This document shows, one piece after another, positions 51,785 to 56,675 of a stretch of 56,675 nt of DNA. Both the position numbers and the translations under genes were made by a program. The notes under the pieces were generated by a model. It ran no database searches. It was not told the origin of the DNA and was given only the letters and a program-made list of their open reading frames with translations. Each line of letters begins with the position of its first letter. The first letter of the stretch is position 1. The DNA comes from an uncultured Clostridium sp. Its GTDB lineage: Bacteria; Bacillota; Clostridia; Lachnospirales; Lachnospiraceae. Location: the NCBI GenBank assembly GCA_900543885.1, contig UQTA01000015.1, positions 1 to 56,675 on the forward strand. Reading direction: 5' to 3'.

Positions 51785-52657
51785 TTATAGCAATTTCTTA
51801 TACATTTCCGGCCGTCTGTCCCTGAAAAGTCCCCAGGAAAGACGGTCTTCCATCAGCTGGTCTAAATCAAAAGTTGCCGCAATAAAACCTTCTTCCTGAC
51901 GTCCCATGGAAACCTGCACTTCCCCGCAGCCATCGGTAATAAAGGAAGAACCATAGAAAACCAGGGAAGATCTCTGGCCTGCGTTTTCAGCACAAGGCTC
52001 TACCCTTTCCTCTCCTACACGGTTGGCCGCAACTACAGGCACCAGATTAGCAGCGCTGTGGCCCTGCATACATCTTCTCCAGTGAGGCATACTGTCTGTG
52101 GAAAGGATGGGCTCACTTCCAATGGCTGTTGGATATAAAAGGATCTCTGCTCCTTCTACTGCCATGGCTCTGGCTGCCTCCGGAAACCACTGATCCCAGC
52201 AGATCCCAACGCCAATCTTTCCATAAGCTGTATCAAATACCTTAAATCCAGTGTCTCCCGGTGTAAAATAGAACTTTTCCTGATAGAAATGATCATCGGG
52301 TATATGGGTCTTTCGGTAAACACCTAAAATAGAACCATCTGCATCGATCATAGCCACGGAATTAAACAGCCGGTTTACATCCCTTTCATAAAAACTTACA
52401 GGGATCACCACACCAAGGCTGGCGCACACTCTCTGAAAATACCGTACTGCCGGATTTTCCAGTACCGGTGTGGCAAATTGGTAATAATCATATCTGCGTT
52501 CCTGACAGAAATACTGCCGTTCAAACAGCTCAGGAAGAAGGATCACCTGTGCTCCCTCTGCGGCTGCCTGACGTACCAGAACTTCTGCTTTTTCTATATT
52601 TTCCGCCACATTTCTGCTGCAGCGCATCTGAACTGCGGCACATCTTACGTTTCTCAC
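51785..52657 (-). CDS. aguB: N-carbamoylputrescine amidase
   Basis: 290 residues, nitrilase fold with the Glu-Lys-Cys triad in place: LLPELFERQYFC (Glu42), YRKTHIPDDHFYQEKFYF (Lys) and GVGICWDQWFPEAARAM (Cys). The DDHFYQEKFYFTPGD loop is typical of AguB. It hydrolyses N-carbamoylputrescine to putrescine, CO2 and ammonia. Last gene of the polyamine operon, 154 bases after aguA, a larger gap than the others. Confidence 0.95.
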   Translation of the reverse strand: MRNVRCAAVQMRCSRNVAENIEKAEVLVRQAAAEGAQVILLPELFERQYFCQERRYDYYQFATPVLENPAVRYFQRVCASLGVVIPVSFYERDVNRLFNSVAMIDADGSILGVYRKTHIPDDHFYQEKFYFTPGDTGFKVFDTAYGKIGVGICWDQWFPEAARAMAVEGAEILLYPTAIGSEPILSTDSMPHWRRCMQGHSAANLVPVVAANRVGEERVEPCAENAGQRSSLVFYGSSFITDGCGEVQVSMGRQEEGFIAATFDLDQLMEDRLSWGLFRDRRPEMYKKLL

Positions 52658-52764
52658 TTTCTGATTTTCCTTCTTTCCACAAAAATTTCCACATGCTTCT
52701 TATTGCTTTGCACGATTTTTCAGGGAACTTTCTCAATTTTGCCAATTCGTTGTTTTTACAACAA

Positions 52765-52779
52765 ATCAATCGTTTACAT
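52765..52779 (-). promoter_or_regulatory. cre-like site between aguA and aguB
   Basis: On the minus strand ATGTAAACGATTGAT matches the CcpA consensus WTGNAANCGNWNNCW except for one position. A neighbouring GTTGTAAAAACAAC dyad is also present. Could reflect separate control of aguB; a chance match is possible. Confidence 0.25.
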
Positions 52780-52811
52780 CTGTTGTTATTTTTGCAGTCC
52801 GTTTTCTGGCC

Positions 52812-53990
52812 TTATTCTCCTCTTCCTGCCGGAATCTGCTGGGTAATGCAGTGGATATTTCCACCGCCAATGATAATGGCTCTTGCGTCAATGGGGCAGA
52901 TTTTCCTCTCTGGAAACAGCTTTCCTAAAATCTCGCAGGCAAGTTTATCATGTTCATCCTGAAACTGTGGCACTAAAACTGCCTGATTTGCAATATAAAA
53001 GTTCACATAGCTGGCTGCCAGGCGTTCTCCTGCTTCTCTTGTATCTTCGCCTGGCTCAAAAACAAGGCCTTTTAAATCTTCTTCCTTTATACATACCGGT
53101 TTCTTTGGGATCGGCAGTTTATGTATGATAAACTTACGTCCTTTTGCGTCGGTTTCTTTTTCCAGAATTTGTAAATCTTCCAAAGAAAGAGCATACTGAG
53201 AATCCTCTTTGTCATCCGTCCAGGCTAAAACCACTTCTCCTGGCTTTACAAATGCGCATACATTGTCCACATGCTCATTGGTCTCATCCTGCCAGATACC
53301 GTTTTTCAGCCAGATCACTTTCTGGGCTCCCAGGTACTCACACAGCTTTTTTTCAATTTCTTCTTTTGTAAGCTTCGGATTTCTTCCTGCGCTTAAGAGA
53401 CATGCCTCTGTTACCAGCAGCGTTCCTTCTCCGTCACTGTGAACAGAACCGCCTTCCAGCACAAAATCCCCTGCATCATACACAGGATAGTCTAAGCTTT
53501 TACAGATCGCCTCTGCTGCTGCATCATCCTTCTCCCAGCTTGCATAAAGTCCGTCCACTTCTCCGCCCCAGGCATTAAAGCGCCAGCTGATGCCCCGAAC
53601 TTCCTGCCGGGTATTTTTTACAAAAGTAGGCCCCACATCTCTGGCCCAGGCATCGTCCGTTTCTACAGGCAAAATGTGGATCTTTTCTGGCTTTTCGGAA
53701 AAAGCTGCCTTTGCAGACGCCATGGCAGAAGGTCCTGCTAACATGTAAACCTCTTCTCCTTCTGCTATAGCCTCTGCGATTTTTGCAAAAGCTTTTCTGG
53801 CATCTTTTGCTCCATAGGCCCAGGAGCCGGGACGTTCCGGCCAGATCATAATGGTTCCTTTGTGTGGTTCAAACTCTCCCGGCATGTGAAATCCATCTGC
53901 TGCCGGCAGTGTTTTTAGTCTTTCTACCTGAACCGTTTTATCTGCTTTATCCATTTCAGCGGTCATATCTGTCTTTTCCACCATCACCAT
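52812..53990 (-). CDS. aguA: Agmatine deiminase
   Basis: 392 residues, pentein fold. WARDVGPTFVKN, FNAWGGEVDG, LEGGSVHSDGEGTLLVTEAC (His), ETNEHVDNVCAFV and the C-terminal GGGNIHCITQQIPAGRG with the nucleophilic Cys. It converts agmatine to N-carbamoylputrescine. The ATG overlaps the nspC stop as TAATG. The N-terminal 25 residues (MVMVEKTDMTAEMDKADKT) are longer than usual; Met9 or Met13 could be the real start, but no better ribosome binding site is seen there. Confidence 0.95.
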   Translation of the reverse strand: MVMVEKTDMTAEMDKADKTVQVERLKTLPAADGFHMPGEFEPHKGTIMIWPERPGSWAYGAKDARKAFAKIAEAIAEGEEVYMLAGPSAMASAKAAFSEKPEKIHILPVETDDAWARDVGPTFVKNTRQEVRGISWRFNAWGGEVDGLYASWEKDDAAAEAICKSLDYPVYDAGDFVLEGGSVHSDGEGTLLVTEACLLSAGRNPKLTKEEIEKKLCEYLGAQKVIWLKNGIWQDETNEHVDNVCAFVKPGEVVLAWTDDKEDSQYALSLEDLQILEKETDAKGRKFIIHKLPIPKKPVCIKEEDLKGLVFEPGEDTREAGERLAASYVNFYIANQAVLVPQFQDEHDKLACEILGKLFPERKICPIDARAIIIGGGNIHCITQQIPAGRGE

Positions 53991-55129
53991 TATGCCAGTC
54001 TCCCCTTAAAATCTCCATATCCAAAAGTACGGATAAGTTCACAATCTCCGTCTTCTTTCATTACAGCGATCCCCGGAAGCGGGATCCCATTAAAAGTATT
54101 ATTTTTCACCATGGAATAAATGGCCATATCCTGAAAATACAGCTTATCTCCCACATGGATCTGTTTATCGAAAGAATAATCCCCGATCACATCTCCCGCC
54201 AGGCAGGTGCAGGAAGAAAGACGGTAAGTGAATGGCTTTTCTCCTGCCTTTCCACTGTCTTTTAACGGCGGTCGATAAGGCATTTCCAGCACATCCGGCA
54301 TATGACAGGCGGCAGAGGCATCAAGGATCAGAACAGACAGCCCGTTTTCCACAATATCCATTACCTCTGTCACCAGATAACCGGCATTTAAGGCAATGGC
54401 TTCTCCCGGCTCCAGATACACCTCCACTCCATAAGTGTCTCTTATATGTCTGATGCATTTTATAAGCAGTTTTCTGTCATAGTCATCTCTTGTAATATGA
54501 TGACCGCCGCCCATATTCAGCCACTTTATTTTGTGCAGCCATGGACCAAATTTTTCTTCCACTGCTTCCAGGGTTTTTGCCAGATCATCTGCGTTCTGCT
54601 CGCAGAGTGTATGAAAATGAAGTCCGTCCAGAACACCAAAAAGCTCTGGTTCTGTCTTTATCTCCCGCTCAAACACCTCTTTTGTTACACCCAGGCGTGA
54701 TCCTGGGGCACAGGGATCATAAATAGCATGATCCCCTTGTGTGGAACACTCCGGATTGATGCGCAGTCCCAGGCTTTTTCCTGAAACTGCGTCCTTGTGG
54801 CGGCGAAGCTGGGCGAAGGAATTAAAGATAATATGGTCACATATCTGTCCTAGTTCTTTCATATCTGCGTCCTTATAAGCCGGTGCAAATACATGGTTTT
54901 CCTTCCCCATCTCCTCTTTTCCCAGTCTTGCCTCATACAGACCACTGGCTGTAGTGCCATCTAAATACTGCCCGATCATGGGATATTCATAGAAGCAGGA
55001 AAATGCCTTCTGGGCCAACAGGATCTTACAACCTGCTTTTTCCTTTACTTCTTTTAATATGCTTAAATTCTCTTTTAATTTTTCCTCATCGATCACATAA
55101 CAGGGAGTGGGTAGCTGATCCATTCTCAT
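53990..55129 (-). CDS. nspC: Carboxynorspermidine decarboxylase
   Basis: 379 residues, alanine-racemase-fold PLP decarboxylase. TPCYVIDEEKL start, PLP lysine in ILLAQKAFSCF, then HTLCEQNADDLAKTLEAVEE, NMGGGHHITRDDY and YLEPGEAIALNAGYLVTEVMD. It decarboxylates carboxyspermidine or carboxynorspermidine to the triamine. It follows the synthase by 13 bases and overlaps aguA by one base. Confidence 0.95.
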   Translation of the reverse strand: MRMDQLPTPCYVIDEEKLKENLSILKEVKEKAGCKILLAQKAFSCFYEYPMIGQYLDGTTASGLYEARLGKEEMGKENHVFAPAYKDADMKELGQICDHIIFNSFAQLRRHKDAVSGKSLGLRINPECSTQGDHAIYDPCAPGSRLGVTKEVFEREIKTEPELFGVLDGLHFHTLCEQNADDLAKTLEAVEEKFGPWLHKIKWLNMGGGHHITRDDYDRKLLIKCIRHIRDTYGVEVYLEPGEAIALNAGYLVTEVMDIVENGLSVLILDASAACHMPDVLEMPYRPPLKDSGKAGEKPFTYRLSSCTCLAGDVIGDYSFDKQIHVGDKLYFQDMAIYSMVKNNTFNGIPLPGIAVMKEDGDCELIRTFGYGDFKGRLA

Positions 55130-55142
55130 CTTTTGGTTCTCC

Positions 55143-56402
55143 CTATTCTACGATCTGAGGATCTTCGCATACCTGCCATGGAAGTCCCCACTTATTTAAC
55201 GCATCCATAAATGGATCTGGATCAAATTCCTCTACGTTAAATACGCCGTCTTTCTTCCATGCACCGGTCACTACCATCATAGCGCCAATCATAGCCGGAA
55301 CACCGGTGGTATAGGAGATCGCCTGGGAGCCAACTTCCTTATAGCACTCCTGGTGGTCACATACATTGTAAATATAAATGGTCTTCTCGTTTCCGTCTTT
55401 TACGCCGGTAAAGATACAGCCGATATTGGTCTTACCTACAGTTCTTGGTCCTAAAGAAGCAGGATCCGGCAGCAATGCCTTTAAAAACTGGATCGGTACG
55501 ATTTCCTGTCCCTGGAAGTTGATGGGAGAAGTAGAAAGCATGCCTACATTTTCCAGGCATTTCATATGGGTCAGATAGCTCTGTCCAAAGGTCATAAAGA
55601 AGCGGATCCGCTTTACTCCTGGAATATTTTTTGCCAGAGATTCGATCTCTTCGTGATGAAGAAGATACATGTCTTTCTTTCCTACCTGTGGGAAGTCATA
55701 CTCTCTCTTGATCTCCATTGGCTCTGTTTCTACCCAGTGGCCATTCTCCCAGTAAGAGCCGTTTGCAGATACTTCACGTAAATTGATCTCAGGATTAAAG
55801 TTAGTCGCAAATGGATATCCATGATCTCCGCCGTTGCAGTCTAAAATGTCAATGGTATGGATCTCATCAAAATAATGTTTTAAAGCATAAGCAGAAAATA
55901 CGCTGGTAACACCCGGATCAAATCCGCTTCCTAAAAGAGCGGTAAGACCAGCCTCTTTAAAACGTTCATTCAGATCCCACTGCCAGGAATAATCAAAATA
56001 TGCAGTAAAGCCTTTTTCCTTACAGCGCTTTTCATAAATAGCTCTCCACTGTGGATCATCTGTATTTTCAGCCTCATAGTTAGCTGTATCAATGTAGTCC
56101 ACACCTGTACGCAGACATGCTTCCATAATGGTAAGGTCCTGATAAGGAAGAGCTACGTTTAATACTGCATCTGGTTTATAAGAACGGATCAGTGCCTCAA
56201 GATCTTCCACCTTATCTGCATCCACCTGGGCAGTTGTGATCACTGTATCTGTTTTTCCTTCTAACTGTGCTTTTAAAGCATCACATTTTGATTTTGTGCG
56301 GCTTGCGATCATAAGTTCTGTAAATACACCGCTGTTCTGGCAGCACTTATGTACTGCTACGGAAGCTACGCCCCCACATCCAATTACCATTAATCTGCTC
56401 AT
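55143..56402 (-). CDS. Carboxynorspermidine synthase (saccharopine dehydrogenase family)
   Basis: 419 residues: Rossmann start MSRLMVIGCGGVASVAVHKC, then SRTKSKCDALKA, VLNVALPYQDLTIMEACLRT and YIDTANYEAENTDDPQW; LLGSGFDPGVTSVFSAYALK and DCNGGDHGYPFATNFNPEIN are typical of the CASDH/LYS1-like group next to nspC. It condenses aspartate semialdehyde with putrescine (or diaminopropane) using NADPH. First gene of the polyamine operon; weak CAGGAAA before the ATG. Confidence 0.93.
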   Translation of the reverse strand: MSRLMVIGCGGVASVAVHKCCQNSGVFTELMIASRTKSKCDALKAQLEGKTDTVITTAQVDADKVEDLEALIRSYKPDAVLNVALPYQDLTIMEACLRTGVDYIDTANYEAENTDDPQWRAIYEKRCKEKGFTAYFDYSWQWDLNERFKEAGLTALLGSGFDPGVTSVFSAYALKHYFDEIHTIDILDCNGGDHGYPFATNFNPEINLREVSANGSYWENGHWVETEPMEIKREYDFPQVGKKDMYLLHHEEIESLAKNIPGVKRIRFFMTFGQSYLTHMKCLENVGMLSTSPINFQGQEIVPIQFLKALLPDPASLGPRTVGKTNIGCIFTGVKDGNEKTIYIYNVCDHQECYKEVGSQAISYTTGVPAMIGAMMVVTGAWKKDGVFNVEEFDPDPFMDALNKWGLPWQVCEDPQIVE

Positions 56403-56675
56403 TTGTTATTTTCCTGCTACTAAAAACATATACAAATATGCATATGCTAGATGATTTGCTATAATCTCACGATTTATAGTTACTGTTTCAACGTGTATGC
56501 TTTGGTGGTTAAAAGTAACACACTACTCACAAGTTCTTGTACACTCCACAGTCGTAAATTCCCGACTTAGCCATCGGTACACATCTGTAAATTCATATAT
56601 TTGATTAGATACAGATTTCACCTAAGTAGTTTTTCCTTTCTTAATATTTTATGTTTTGCTACTTGGTTTTCGTAG
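56403..56675. other. Upstream region of the polyamine operon
   Basis: AT-rich. On the minus strand TTGAAA and TTATAG occur around 56460-56490 but with a 21-base spacing, so no promoter is assigned. A GTTACTGTTTCAACG half-element at 56479-56493 recalls the GTTAC family. No coding frame is supported. Confidence 0.4.

Overview
The window looks like the chromosome of a gut-type Clostridia species, most probably Lachnospiraceae. Reasons: moderate GC, AGGAGG-type ribosome binding sites, no outer-membrane or LPS-core genes apart from TolC-like proteins, an agmatine/carboxynorspermidine polyamine operon, and many intergenic palindromes. Species cannot be assigned from the sequence alone. No tRNA, rRNA, CRISPR array or intact insertion sequence is visible. 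About 40 protein genes are supported, most on the minus strand.

Layout. (1) 1-12911, citrate/glutamate/methionine block: citrate lyase citE (partial) and citD, an aconitase-family hydratase with a divergent LysR regulator, then a minus-strand series of asnB, an organic-anion-like permease, isocitrate dehydrogenase, an unusual LysR protein with two helix-turn-helix domains, metY and another LysR. These genes place citrate cleavage and citrate-to-2-oxoglutarate conversion side by side, next to amide nitrogen assimilation. (2) 12912-19900: AGCS amino-acid symporter, zinc-dependent phospholipase C-like protein, a secreted metallo-beta-lactamase-fold protein with a lipoprotein, a BCCT transporter and a small HPr-like protein that lacks both phosphorylation residues. 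(3) 20053-23444: an autoregulated-looking tetR-tolC-tolC unit with no pump gene in view. (4) 23493-26909: XRE/zinc-ribbon regulator, an Rpn/PD-(D/E)XK nuclease, and a deletion scar joining a truncated LytTR regulator to the wreck of a surface-protein gene.

(5) 26980-48040, the largest unit: a minus-strand surface-glycan operon of about 15 genes that starts at an extended -10 promoter near 48013. Its order is Wzt-type ABC ATPase with a C-terminal carbohydrate-binding domain; a 1304-residue fusion of methyltransferase, kinase-like domain, coiled coil, GT2 and GT4; the GDP-heptose set hddC, hddA, gmhB, gmhA; a GT2; three polytopic GT-C-like proteins; the CDP-dideoxyhexose genes rfbF, rfbG, rfbH; licD; and a GtrB-type GT2. 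The first two genes recall the Wzt/WbdD pair that terminates and recognises O-antigen chains in Gram-negatives, here in an apparently Gram-positive genome. No Wzm permease, Wzx flippase or Wzy polymerase is in the window.

(6) 48117-56675: threonine aldolase, a 210-bp palindrome, an AAA ATPase with a DUF234/PD-(D/E)XK tail behind a textbook promoter with tandem 15-mers, and the polyamine operon (carboxynorspermidine synthase, nspC, aguA, aguB).

Intergenic regions carry several families of palindromic elements, one with GTTACAGTTC-like ends seen at about eight sites, others 100-210 bp long. Starts were reset by ribosome binding site and family length where the longest frame was implausible.
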